Shown piece after piece: positions 33,664 to 45,810 of a DNA stretch of 64,000 nt (within the stretch, counting starts at the first letter, position 1; the number at the start of each line of letters is the position of its first letter). A model generated the notes under the pieces. It made no database searches. It was not told the DNA's origin and was given only the letters and a program-made list of their open reading frames with translations. The position numbers were made by a program, and so were the translations under genes. Source of the stretch: Roridomyces roridus (Eukaryota; Basidiomycota; Agaricomycetes; Agaricales; Mycenaceae); NCBI GenBank assembly GCA_029378245.1, contig JARKIF010000002.1, forward strand, positions 3,286,001 through 3,350,000, written 5' to 3'.

Positions 33664-33899
33664 TTTCTCCGGGTGAAATTGTCAAAACCGTTAAGCGACG
33701 TCCATCACATCAGCTTGAGTGTTAGACCTCCCATAGTTATTTGATAGTTATGCAGAAATCTCGGAACAAACAACGTCAAAAAATCCAAAGCGGGAGACCA
33801 GAGCGAAATGAAGAGAGGATCACATTGAAAACCCCAGGCGAATGGATAGGTACTGCCCTCCGACGATTTCGGTGTTTGGTCAAGGAGTTGATTTGACTA

Positions 33900-36581
33900 C
33901 TACGGCCCAGCAAGAGCTTCAACAAGAAAATCCCACTGATCGACATTCCTGTTCATGGGAAAAGCAGTTCAGAGGTAAACGACAGCAGAAGGGGAACGGT
34001 GGCACATACATGAGACTCTCAGAGGGAGCAGGAAGCCACATGGACAAGAGCTCCGAGTCCCAGCCGTTCATGGAACCGCCCGTCTCGGAGAGTAACTGTT
34101 CGATGGACATACCAGGCAGGAGTTCTCCCGGTCTGGACTGTCCTTCGAGAGATGCCGGCGGGGCATCTTGATCTCGCGAACCTTCCAGGGTCTGCAGCTC
34201 TTGAAGTAGCTCCCATTGTCGTCCCGAGGATTGCCATCTAATTGGATTAGGCCGCCAACTATCAGATCGCCGTATTACTTACCTTGCTTCGCATATCTTG
34301 GCCACCCTGAGAGCCGTCTGGACTTGAGCCAGGTCTTTATCCACATCTAAACCAGCGCGTTTGACGGCAAAGATGTTCATAACGAGTATCACAGCTGAGA
34401 TAAAAGTAGGATTCTATGCTACCGATTAGCACACACCCATACGAATTCAAACGGTTACACACCTGGACTAAAAAGCTGAATGTAATACGCGGTGATGCGC
34501 TCGTCCAAATGTCCATCACGTTCAGCGCCGAACGCGCTGCAGTGAGGCAAATGGAAAGAGATGGTCCAGCCAACGGCGTTTGATTATGCATGTACAGCCT
34601 GTGGACAGTGATTTGCAGCCAATGAAACGTCGCACGGAGCACAGCAGACTGCTCAAAGAATACACCGTTCCTATTCACCGAATCCCAGCGAACTGATTAC
34701 AGACAAGATGAGCAGAGTATCAATGGAGCGGAATCGCTTACGATGTGCCGGAAGGGAACCAAGAAACGCGTTCATCATCGAGTCCAATTCCGCTACGATT
34801 TCCTTCTCCCGTTCCACAGTCAAGCCCATTCGGGCCTTGAATAACTGCGAGGCATAGAGATGACTCAGTGTTTTGCAGAGAATCTGTAGAGGTCGAGTCA
34901 TATTTGACAAGTGAACTGTCAGAAATATCGTGCACCTGAAAGAGCCTTGTGAGGTGAACAAAGAAGGAAATCGAGGAGGGCTTTCCCAATGGCTGGATGA
35001 ACCCATGATCCCAATACTCGTCGTCGACTTCCAGCGGAGGGTCAACGTCGAATCTGATTTAGGATCTCAGAGGAGACTTGGTTTTGTGGAGAAATCAAAT
35101 ACTCTTCGGGATTGATGGAAGGAGAGCGACCAAGAAGACTGGATAAAAGGCCGTCTAGGATGAATATTGACCAGAACGCGCGATTCCACAGCTCGTCTTG
35201 AAATTTGGGGCCAGTACGTATCCGCAGGTAGCGGCCGTGATATTGAACAAAGCGAACAGCCAATCCCAGGTAAGCCCAAGTGATATGAGGCGTGGATTTT
35301 CCCAACGAAAACAAGGTCATGAGCTGAGAGGAATCAAATGGAGCGCAGTCAGGAGAAAACTACGACTCACGCAGTAAAATTGCGCGTGATGGACCGTCGG
35401 CTCGGCAAGATTTGGGAAGATCCGCAGCTGAGAAACGAAGATCCAGCCAGCTGAGAGTGGGTTGCCGTCAACCATGACACGAGACTCATCCGAGTACTGC
35501 GGGACGTCAACTGCGCTCACGACAAAAGGAGGGAACTTGCCTGGGCTGCTAGGGCCTAGAACAGCCAACAAGACCGCCCCGAAGCTTGTGTCTGTTTCAT
35601 GCAGTCCTTCTGCCACATCCTGTCGAAACGAATGGCGATGAAGAATCGGGAACGTCGGATGTATATTATCGAAATACAGGTCCAGTAGATGGTTCAATAG
35701 ATCGGCGACTGGGAAGATGTAGGGAGGTTGCTTGGCGTATAGATCCTTCTCCCACTTCGAATGAGGTCAACACAAATAAAAGAGGCTTGCGGGAAAAAAC
35801 TGACAGGGAATTGTCCCCAATAAAGCGGGCGTTTCAAGCGCGAGTTGGCTATCAACGGACGTCCCAAATACTTTTCCTTCATCTGCGACATCGAGTAAGT
35901 AACTTGGTCTCGTCGAAGACTGGGAACTGCATTCCGCGCACCGCGAACGCGCTCTGCACGAGACTGATATTACTCGCCGTTCCAAACAACCTAGGAGTGA
36001 ACTTGATCAACGTGGAGATCTGCCACTGGCGAAATCGGTCTGTCAGCTCTTCCGAGATGTCCTCGTCGCCTTCGTGCGGATCCTTGATGAACGTTGCGGC
36101 CCGCTCCGTCTTCACCGGAACCTCCGGACTCGGCGGGCTCTCTGAGTCAAATGTCGATTGTAGAGGTTGGGAGCAGAGAGCGCAGACAGAGAGGGTGCGA
36201 AGCTTGTTTTCCAAGACGGAAATCTTGTCTTTGAGCTCCTCGACGAGCCTTTGAAGCGGTGGTTTATCAAGGGCCGGCAAGCATAGGCTAGGAACGCACT
36301 TGTTCTTGGGACCACGCTTCCCTGGAAGCTGGGAATATGTACACGACTCTCCAAAGGCCAGGCAGCTGCTACACTGATTGTCCGGCATGGTAGTGGCGTC
36401 GCCTGGTTCATCAGAGAACAGAACGTCGAGTTTCGAGAAATTCTCACATCGGACTAGAGTGATCAATAAGTGCAGTCAATGAAGATTTAGGATAGAGCAC
36501 ACCCTTCCGGCTTCGGCACGTGTCGCAAGACCTGACTGGTCGTCTTTTAGACTTGTGGTTCAACGAGAAGGAGGAGTGCAT
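33900..36581 (-). CDS. Zn2Cys6 transcription factor, array copy 2
   Basis: Minus-strand gene starting MHSSFSLNHKSKRRPVRSCD. The zinc cluster CDTCRSRKVRC, MPDNQCSSCLAFGESC needs the 6-nt exon 36453-36448 between introns of 49 and 45 nt. Next come LVEELKDKISVLENKL and the regulatory domain (IHPTFPILHRHSF, SLGKSTPHITWAYL, KFQDELWNRAFWSIFILDGL). It ends with the acidic segment SIEQLLSETGGSMNGWDSEL and, after a last intron, NVDQWDFLVEALAGP. Around 35530-35555 the equivalent of a paralogue intron has GC for GT plus one extra base, and the sequence reads through in frame (AVLGPSSPGKFPPFVVSAVD), so an ancestral intron may have become coding. It is head-to-tail with copies 1 and 3. Confidence 0.78.
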
Positions 36582-36779
36582 GGTGGCTGACGGCAAGGAG
36601 CAATGTCATGTCAGCGCCGCGGCGATCATTTGAAATTTCACACGCGCCGACTCGAGAGCAAGCCAGTCCATATGTACAAGTTCCATAACATTCTCGGGGA
36701 TAAACACTGCCCGAAAAACGCAAATTGGATTATCGTAATACCAGCCTCAATGCTACCATGTAATTCCTGCACTTCCGAG

Positions 36780-39686
36780 TCATATTGTATTGAACCAATC
36801 TCCGTCCGCAACAGTCATGTTGTCAATATATGCGTCCCACTGGTCAACGTTCCTGGGATAACTTTCTAGCTGCCACATGCGCAAAGATAGTAGCACTCAC
36901 ATGAGTTCGGCAGGATCAGCAAACCACAAGTTGTCCAGCATATCCAGTGGTTGATTCCAGCCGGCGTTCGAGGATGTATCCGTCTCCGACAGCAATTGCT
37001 CGATCGAAGTGCCCGGCGGGAAGCCGGGTTGTTGCACGTCGGAAGACAGTTCGCTCCACTCAAGCCCAAGGTTTTGAGGAACTGGCAGCGGGTCTGCGCG
37101 ATGGAAATCCGTCATGGTTTGGGACGCTGAGGGCACTGGAGCTCGGAGAGACAGGTACTCATCCATGGACTGTAGCTCCTGCAAGAGCTCCCAGATTCGT
37201 CCCGCCCCCTGCGACCTGCCACGGATTCATACCAAGTCAAAATTCCCCATTACAGGCCGACTCACCTTGCCTCGTATTTCTTGAAAATATTTGTAGCCGT
37301 CTGAATCTGCGCGAGATCCTTCTCCACATCACGAGCCACGCCAGCACGTTTGGTCGCAAATATGTTTAGCACCAGAATCACGGCCGACATGAAAACAGCG
37401 TTCCAAACCTTACTGTCAATGGTGGTAATATGAATAGGCTTGAAGATGACACACCTGCAGAAATGGCGGTGGAACACAGTGTGATTGCTTTGCCCATACA
37501 TCCGCTACGGTCAACGCTGAACGGGCAGCGGTAACACAGATAAAGAGGGACGTCCCAGCCAAGGGTGTCTTGTTCTGCATATACGGTCTATGGATCTGGG
37601 GAGTATTTTAATAAATGAAACTGAAAGGGCTGAAACAACGCCGACCGTTAAATGAACCCAATAATACGTGCAGTACAAGGTTGCAGATTGTTGGAAAGAT
37701 ACGCCTTGTAAACCAGGACTCCCCCATCGAACTTCAGGCGCAATGAGTCAAAATGTTCAGGGTAAACGGAAGCTTGTTTACGATGAGCGGGAATGGTGTC
37801 CAGAAAATGGTTCAACAACGAGTCCAGCTCCGCCACAGCTTCCTTCTCGTGCTCTGTAGTCCAGCCCTTGCGAGTCTTCAGGCGTTTGGGAGCATACAGC
37901 CGGCCTAGTGCATTTGCCAGGATCTGCATTCAATATATTCAGCGCGATTCGGAGCAGAGAGCCGTTCCACGAACCTCAGACACCCGTACAAGTTGCACGA
38001 AGAAGGAGAGAGCTGACGGCTTGTCTGGTGGTTGCACGAACCCATTCTCCCAGTATTCATCGTCGACTTCAAGCGGAGGGTCGACATCGTATCTTTCAAG
38101 AGCACGTCAGAGAGAGAAGAGAAGTTGGCAAGTACGCACTCTTCAGCATGAATAGCAGGTGGACGACCAATGTACGTCGACAACCATATATCTAGCAGGA
38201 AGACTGACCAGAAAGCGCGGTTCCATAGCTCATCTTCAAACTTATGTCCATCTCGCCGTCGAAGATAGGGACCGTGGAACTGGACAAATCGTACAGCAAG
38301 TCCCTGTGTAAAGTTTCTCATCAAGTCCGTCGGATGAATCAACGCACGTACCATGTACACCCAGAGTATATGGGCCGTCGACCCGCCCACTGAGAATAGA
38401 GTCATGAGCTGCGAAAGAAATCAGCGAGGTCGTGGTTGCGCCACTTGACGCACGCAGTAAAACTGAACGTCATAGACTGTGGGCTCAAATACATTGGTCA
38501 CGATCGGCACTTGAGAGACAAACGGCCATCCTGACGAGAGCTGATTGCCTTCAATCATAACCCGAGGGTCGTCGGAGTACTAGATATTTCGTTCAGAAAT
38601 CTGGTTTGTAAACAAGACTGCAACCCACCCGCGATGCAAGGGCGAGAACCGCCAGCAGAACCGCCCCAAAACTCGGATCCTCTCGGTGAAGTCCTTCCAC
38701 TACCATTCGTTGAAATGAATTGCGATGCAGAACCGGGAAGACTGGATGCAGGTTTATAAAATATAGCTCGACCAAGTCGTTCAAAAGGTCGTCTGGAGGG
38801 TAAGAGTATACCGGTCGCTTGGTGTACAGCTCTTTCTCCCACTGGAACAGCGTGAGTCCGTTTCAAACATTTCTTTGAGGAACGCACAGGAAATTGTTCC
38901 CAGTACAGCGGGCGTCTCAGGCCTGGATTGGGTTTCAACGGTCGACCCAGGTATTCCTGTTTAACCTGATACAGGTCAGATTGGACACAAATGCGTTGAA
39001 TGGGTTGCACGCACTGCGAGGGTACTCTGCACGAGATTGATGTAGCTGGCTGAGCCGAAAAACTTGGGTGCGGATTGGGTTGACAGAGTTGATAATTTCC
39101 ATTGCCGAAACCGCAAGGTAAGCTCTTCGGCGCCATCTTCCTCGACTGGCTCGGCTGAGTCGGGCGTAGCCGCCGGTTCAATCTCGGAATCATTTGAACC
39201 GGAGGTATTAGTCCCGAGCGTGGATTGTAGAGGCTGGGAACACAAGGAACAGACTGAGAGCGCGCGTAATTTGGCCTCGAGCATCGCAATTTTCTGCTTG
39301 AGCTCTTGTACGACCCTGAATGCGTTCTGTAACCTCTCCGCGATATATTACGGAGACCCACTTGTTTCTAGGGCCCGGTTTTCCTGGCGGGTGTACGTAG
39401 GTGCACGGCTTGGCACCGGCCGTTAGGCACGCTGAGCAATTGCTGCCGGGCATACTCGGCCCATCGCCTGGTTCGTCAGTCAGTCGGCTGGGACTTGCTG
39501 AGTTCTCTTACATCGAACTGAACGGGTGAGGTTGGGGCGAGGACAATATTCAGTCAATTGGACTAGTGACGAACGAAGGATTCGACCTTTTCTTTCCCTA
39601 CAGGCGTCACAGGATCGTATAGGCCGCGGTCTTCGCGTTTTCACGCTTGAGCTTGAGCTTGCGAGTGAGCTCGACTCCGAGGGCAT
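36780..39686 (-). CDS. Zn2Cys6 transcription factor, array copy 3
   Basis: Minus-strand gene. ATG 39686 (MPSESSSLASSSSSVKTRR) is preferred; an in-frame ATG-like start also exists upstream. The zinc cluster is CDACRERKVRC, DGPSMPGSNCSACLTAGAKPC, with the 6-nt exon 39517-39512. The linker is VVQELKQKIAMLEAKL. Regulatory-domain landmarks are WEKELYTKRP (exon after YWEQFP), LHPVFPVLHRNSF, SVGGSTAHILWVYM, KFEDELWNRAFWSVFLLDIW, VRWGSPGLQGVSFQQSATLY and an acidic C-terminus (SIEQLLSETDTSSN) ending NVDQWDAYIDNMTVADGD. All expected exons are present. It is closest to copy 4 in the zinc cluster (both GPSMPG and the PGKPGP hinge). A nuclear regulator by family; its targets are unknown. Confidence 0.8.
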
Positions 39687-40186
39687 GACCGTTCCGAAAG
39701 AGGAGAGATTGGCATCACTAACGAGCAAATCATCGGACAATGAAATTGCCGACCACGGCTTGGCTCGGCTTGCGTATCGAGAATGCTTATGTAATACAGC
39801 TCTTTCACTGCCCTCATCCTCACATGAGTCACAATGTCAACATCCTCAGCATCACGCCCCTTGCAAGCCCTGGGCCCGGGCGTGCCTAATAAGCATGTCC
39901 GCGCATTTCCTTGATTCCCCTCTGAAAACCACCAGAGGATCTGGACGACCCCTGGACATACTGAAGACTCGGATCTCAGTCTTCAAGCTTCAAGTTCGGA
40001 ATCAGGCAGCAGCAGGATTCCTGCCAAGTTCCTGCAGCCAAATTCCAAGTTATTTGCTATGTATATTGCTTGGATCAATCACTTTCTGGCTGCGGCGTGT
40101 CCCTGACTGTCCTCGCTAAGAAAAATTCGACATGCTACACGCCAGCTCAGTGGCAATATACCCGTTTGTGCATATACCTGCACTTC
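39687..40186. other. gene-free stretch between regulator copy 3 and membrane-protein relic
   Basis: A 500-base divergent intergenic region. It includes the sequence TGGCTTGGCTCGGCTTGCG, which resembles the GGCTCGGCTT-rich interior of the MITE at 45081-45598, perhaps a remnant. No gene is supported. Confidence 0.35.
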
Positions 40187-42240
40187 ATGGCCGCGAAACC
40201 CACAACCAGCGCCCCCGCTTCGAGCAGCTTCCTTCGCTCGTTCAACTTCAGCAACAACCTCGTCGAAGTCGGCGCCTTGACAGCCCTCATCGGCTCCAGC
40301 GCAGCTGAATCCCTCGTTCTGGGAAACCGAGGAGCAGCAGGTGTCGCATGGGCTGCGACTAGCTCGTTTGGAACCATATCCGTCGTCAAGGCCTGCTTCT
40401 GCGGCGCCAACAGTGGGTGGCTCCGCGAGACTTTGGGCATACGCACGGCGGCCTCGGACTCGGCTGTCGGATTGGAACTCCCGCATGCTTCCAGTCGGGC
40501 GGCCAAACTTAGGAGGAACAGGAATGTCGGAGAACCCAGGGCCATCTTCGTTCACACTTCTCTGGTGAGCTCCAGGGCGTTCACTGCGAGTAGGAGACCG
40601 ATCCGTTCCCCAGGAAAGCAGCATATCACCCAGAGGCGTAGTATTGTCGGGAGAAGACAGACTGAATGTATTCAACGAGGTAGGCCGGTATTTATACAAC
40701 TTCGTTATCTATGTATCTTATCAGAAGCAAGACCAGCTGGTCTTATCCAATGCAATCCATGTGGTACGCAAGTCCCGGGTTCAGAAGAACAATAGCAAAG
40801 AATCAGAAGAAAAGATGGAAAACGGAGAAAGGAAACACATGGCGCCGGACCTTCGTTTCGACATCCCAACAGCCAGGCAAACACGCAACGGGCCCATTTA
40901 CAACACGTAGTCCAATGGAGCGACGTTTATGCGCTGGACCATTCGGCCTCGGTGATGCTGCGGGCCATCCCTGACACCCTCCCCGGACAGCCTCTCCAGA
41001 TCTTCACATACGCGGATTACCCCTTCAACACCCCATTATCCAACGGATTCCAGCTTCCGGCGATTCTCCTCTCTACCTCCAAAATCGTGGAGGTTTATTA
41101 TTTCATGTGGCGCCACAACGTCCTGCTGCTCGGACTTGTATCCGCCGCACCTTGGGCTTTTTTCTTGATCGGCGCCGTCGTCATGCAGGTTGTTGATTTT
41201 ATTCAAAGTAGACGCCCTCGAACAAGCCTCGGATCTCTGGACTTGATCACGGGGAAGTTACCATTGGTAGCCCGCCCTGGTGGACCACGCAAGGTCGTCT
41301 TGGGCGCCTTCGAGAATCCTCGAAACTCTCTCCTCTGGCGCCATAGGAGCACTGGTATGCACGGCGTCCATCACATTCACATACATCATTATGGCCGACC
41401 AACCTCGATCTGTGGTGTTTATCTGGGCGGGATTCCAACTGTTTTGGCTAGCCGTGCGAATACTCGTATATCATTTCGCCGACGCCACCCGACCCAGTGC
41501 GTTGCGAATGTTGGGTGTCCGACCCTGGAGCACCCTTTCAGTAAATCTGAAGAACCGGGTCATGGATTTGACACTATCTCTGTCGCGGTTGCCAAAGCGA
41601 AATCCACCCCCGCGGCGTTGTTCAATACATCGACGATTCGTTCAGCACCAGCGACCTCGCACTCATTTCCGACGACATACAACCCCCGAATTTATTCCCT
41701 CTGCCCAGCCACATCATCACACCCTCGAGTTCCTTCATCATCGATATCCAAGCTGTATTCGGGGACACGGCGCTATCCAGCGCAATGTGGATGACCGGTG
41801 CGCAGCCGACGCCGATGGACTTGTACGATAGTTGCATTGTCGTATTCTCCATCCGGGACTCCAACAACCCTTCTGCACCCCGTCGCTCCATTGCAGTCCC
41901 TGCCGCTCGCATTCTGAGCGGCACACTTACTCCCAACATCCCGGGCTCCGATACCGAGAAAAATGTACCAAACTTCGTGCCCAAGGGTGCGACAAATTTT
42001 GGGTGGAACGCTTCTTGGTGGTACTGGATTCCTTGCCAGACAGGGCTTTGGCTTCAATTACAGGTGGTGGCAGGGAAGACTATGGGTGTCCACGAGGTGG
42101 AGGTTTGTTCTGACGCAGAAGTGGGTGCGCTGCTGAGATCGGGCAAGTTGAATATTGGTATGCAAGAGATTCACGAGCTCAGGGCTGCGGTTGATTTGGC
42201 TAGACGTGGGCGGGAGGCGTTTCTTGAACTTCTCAGTTGA
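40187..42240 (+). pseudogene. large membrane protein gene with two apparent frameshifts
   Basis: The first part (MAAKPTTSAPASSSFLRSFN, VEVGALTALIGSSAAESLVL) and the middle (VMLRAIPDTLPGQPLQIFTY, then GLVSAAPWAFFLIGAVVMQV) share one frame. Introns of 45 and 51 nt near 40680-40820 remove an in-frame TAG. After ENPRNSLLWR (about 41335) the hydrophobic continuation IGALVCTASITFTYIIM lies one frame over. After DLTLSLSR (about 41587) the continuation QSEIHPRGVVQYIDDSFS shifts again. The rest is open to the stop (TPMDLYDSCIVVFSIRD, WYWIPCQTGLWLQLQVV). No splice pair explains these shifts. The product resembles an uncharacterised Agaricomycete membrane protein with a C-terminal globular domain. It is probably a pseudogene inserted between regulator copies 3 and 4. 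Confidence 0.55.
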
Positions 42241-42307
42241 TCGTTGATCTGGGATACTTAACCAACTTCATTAAACGAGAAACGAGACCGACACGTAGTA
42301 ATTCTAC

Positions 42308-45036
42308 CTAACCCTCAGGCCTCCATTCATCCGCATTCGACCAATTTTCTGCGCCAGTGATGTTGCCAATATAGGCGTCCCATTGACCAAAATCCCTGGA
42401 ATCCGCGCAAACAGTCAGCAATTACATAGCAAGACAAGCACGCAACTCACACCAGGTCGGCAGGCGCAGCGAGCCAGAGGGACATGAGCTCGGTGTCAAA
42501 CAGGTCTGTCCGCTGAGACCACCCTGGGCTGGTCCCAAGCAAATCCTCGATAGAGACGCCAGGCATGAGAGTTGATTGACTCGTCGAGGCGACATCTGCA
42601 TCTACCTCGACTTGAGTCGACAGTAAATCCTGAAGCAACTCCCACATGCGTCCTGAACCCTGTGACCTGCCTAAATTTAACACTGATACAAGCTCAGACT
42701 CCAGGCCAAGAATAAAATCCTACCTCGATTCACATCCCTTGAAAATCTTTGTCGCAGTTTGAATCTGTCCGAGATCTTTTTCGGTGTCACGGGAGACGCC
42801 AACGGCTCGTTGAGTGGCAAAGACATTCAACACGAGTATGACAGACGAGACGAATATCGGGTTCTGCGGCTCGATGAGACGGTCCCGGCGCAGTAAAGAA
42901 AATCGCACCTGAAGAAACGGCGGTGGGATCGACTGGCCTTGACTCGACCACACATTCGCTATACCCAACACTGAACGAGCGGCGGTGGTGCAGATGAAGA
43001 GGGATGGCCCAGACAGTGCTGTTTTGCTCTGTATCCATGGTCTATGTATCTAGAGAGCAGATTAGTCGATATTGAGAGAGAAGCGTAGGTCCCACAGTCA
43101 AACGAATCCAGTGATAAGTGCAATAGAGCAACGCGGATTGGTCGAAAAATGGGGCTTGCAGATTTTCATTCCATCGGACTGGAGGAGATCCTATGAGAAA
43201 GCGCAGGCAAAAAGGAACTATTGTTTCACGATGCGGTGGAATCGAGTCCAGAAAATCGTTCATCCGCGAGTCCATGTCGGCGACGAATTCCTTTTCCCGT
43301 TCGTTTGTCCAGCCCCTTCGTGTTTTCAATCCACTCGACGCATACAGCCTTCCCAGCGTGCTACCCAAGATCTGTAGCCCGCAAGTCAAGAAAAAAGGTT
43401 GTATATTCCACGCGTTACACGCACCTCGGACAGACGTACAAAATGTGCAAAGAAAGAGAGAGTGGAGGACTTGCCTGCCGGTTGAGCGAATCCATCCTCC
43501 CAATACTCGTCGTCTACCTCGAGCGGCGGATCGACGTCGTATCTGACAAAATGATGATTAAATCAACAAGGTCGTGCATTCCAACCCACTCTTCGGGTCG
43601 AATCGCAGGGCAGCGACCGATGTAACTCGACAGCAAAATGTCAAGGAGATATACCGACCTGAGCACCTAGGAGTAAAGCAACGATTCCATGGTCCGTGAC
43701 TCACCAAAAGGCTCGGTTCCAGAGTTCATCCTGAAATTTGGGGCTATCCCGCCTTCGAAGGTAGGGTCCATGGAAGTGTATGAAACGGACGGCAAGCCCC
43801 TGTGTCTTTATCAGCTCTCTGCAAGTTGGAATGAACTCGACACACCATGTACACCCAAATTATATGGGGAGTAGACCCTCCGAGCGAGAACAGTGTCATG
43901 AGCTGCAGATGGAATTAGCTACGCTAGATTGGTTTGCACTCCAGGACACGGACGCAATAGAACTGCACGTCATAGACGCTTGAATTGAGGACGTTGATGA
44001 CGATCGGTACTTGAGCGACAAATGGCCATCCAGACGAGAGCGGATTATTGCCAATCATAACCCTTGGGTCGTTGGAGAACTTGTTGAATGGTCAGCTCGT
44101 TGATAAGGGATCCTGACGAATCCACACATACCCGCGATGCAATAGCCAGGACCGCTAACAGGACTGCCCCAAAGCTCTGGCTCCTCAGGTGAAGCCCCTC
44201 CGCTACCATGAGTTGGAATGAGGGGCGATGTAGAATCGGCAAAATTGGATGGATATTTCGAAAGTAGAGTTCGACTAAATCGTCAAGCAAATCCTTGGGT
44301 GGATAGACGAAAGCATGTTGTTTGACGTAGACCTCTTTCTCCCACTGCAGAGAGTGAGAATCGGATTGCAATGTAACGAACATGACTCACAGGCAATTGC
44401 TCCCAGTACATGGGTCGCCTCAGACACGGGTTGGGCTTTAAGAAACGTCCAAGACAGGCCTGCTTAACCTGGGGTACCATGAAAATTGAAGACTGGAACC
44501 AAACGGGACGCTCACGGCGAGGGCATTCCGGACAAGAGTCATATGGCTGGCCGAGCCATCAAACTTGGGCGTCGGCTCGGATACAGTGGATATTTGCCAA
44601 TGCTGAAACTGGGTGAAGAGCTGTTCAGAAGCGTCTTCCTCATCGTCTTGAACGTCAGCTGTAGGGTTGTACGAGACTGGAGAGTGCGTTCCTAGTGTAG
44701 ATTCCAGAGGCTGAGAGCACAGCGAGCAGACGGACTTGGCCCGCAATTTGGCCTCCAACGACGCCACTTTTTCTTTGAGCTCTTGGATGACCCTGTTTTT
44801 GTTGGGACCAGGTTTCCCGCGCGGATGCACATAAGTGCAGGGTTCTAGTCCAGCATTCAAACATGCCCTGCAGCGGTGCCCGGGCATGCTAGGGCCGTTA
44901 CATCGAACTAGACGAGGGTTGAGAGCCTTCAAAGCGATAAACGAATTCATTCACCCTTGCGTTGCCTACAAGCATCACAAGATTGGATAGGACGCGGTCT
45001 TCTTCCTGTGTCCAAAACACCCTGGGAGGAAGACAT
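42308..45036 (-). CDS. Zn2Cys6 transcription factor, array copy 4
   Basis: Minus-strand gene starting MSSSQGVLDTGRRPRPIQSC. The zinc cluster is CDACRQRKVRC, NGPSMPGHRCRACLNAGLEPC. Here the 6-nt exon of the other copies is fused to the next exon: the second intron is absent and TTCGATGTAACGG is read straight through. The linker is VIQELKEKVASLEAKL. The regulatory domain was followed exon by exon with frame intact (VKQACLGRFLKPNPCLRRPM, IHPILPILHRPSF, PHIIWVYM, KFQDELWNRAFW, SVYLLDILLSSYIGRCPAIR, YDVDPPLEVDDEYWEDGF). The last exon, after DLV, reads DFGQWDAYIGNITGAENW. It is therefore probably functional. It diverges into the MITE at 45081-45598, 45 bases from the start codon. Confidence 0.82.
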
Positions 45037-45072
45037 GGTGGTTTGGGTTAGAGAGGAGCTGATAATCAATGA

Positions 45073-45606
45073 TTGCACGGTAGTGTTGCCGTGGCTCGGC
45101 TCCGGCTGGCTCGGCTCGGTAAGCCGTGTCAAGCCGTAAGCTGTGGCTCGGCTTGCGGCTCAGCCACGGCTCCGGCTCAAAAGCACATATCTTCCGGTTT
45201 AGAGACAATGAAGCCCAAATGAACACCTGGATATCCACATAGACCCTCCCCATGCACGAACGACTCGAATTGTGGTCGTGGCCGTTGTCAAGGCGTTGCC
45301 ACCGCTGTCATCAGTGTCAAGCGTGAGTTTTCGGTCACATCCGTCACGGTCTCGTTAAAATTGGTATTCCAAACGCCCCAGCACTCAAGACGGAAAGCAA
45401 TTAGTGTGGCATGTATTTGCCAGAGCTATTGAAGTCATTTTGAGCTCACTTGGGCCGTACCAAAATCCTCCAATCGGGCAATCTCCAAAATCCTGCCAAG
45501 CCGCGGCTAAGCGGCTTGCTGACAGCTGGCGATGGCTGGCTTATTTTTGGCTTGGCTCACACGGCTAGCCGAAGCCGAGCCGAGCCGCGGCAACACTATT
45601 GCACGG
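45073..45606. mobile_element. hAT-type MITE rich in GGCTCGGCT, with 8-bp target-site duplication
   Basis: The element is 45081-45598 (518 bp), flanked by TTGCACGG at 45073-45080 and 45599-45606. Termini are inverted: TAGTGTTGCCGTGGCTCGGC at the left and, reversed, TAGTGTTGCCGCGGCTCGGC at the right. The sub-terminal parts are made of repeated GGCTCGGCT/AGCCGAGCC words on both strands, the kind of sub-terminal motif that hAT transposases bind. No coding frame is supported inside. It lies just upstream of regulator copy 4. Confidence 0.9.
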
Positions 45607-45810
45607 TGCCGGTTGAAACCCGAATCAAGCCCCAAATCCGGACGGCCTCGTCCAATGGCTTCAGCTCATTCATTCTTTTTTAATTACAGGTTTCCGAGCA
45701 TAAAAAACATTGTTGCACCCGGTCAGGATTCCAATGTGGCGACATTGAGATGCAATTCCTCCTCCTGCTCCTCCTTTATTTTATGCTGCCGCCAAGCACG
45801 CTCCCACGAC

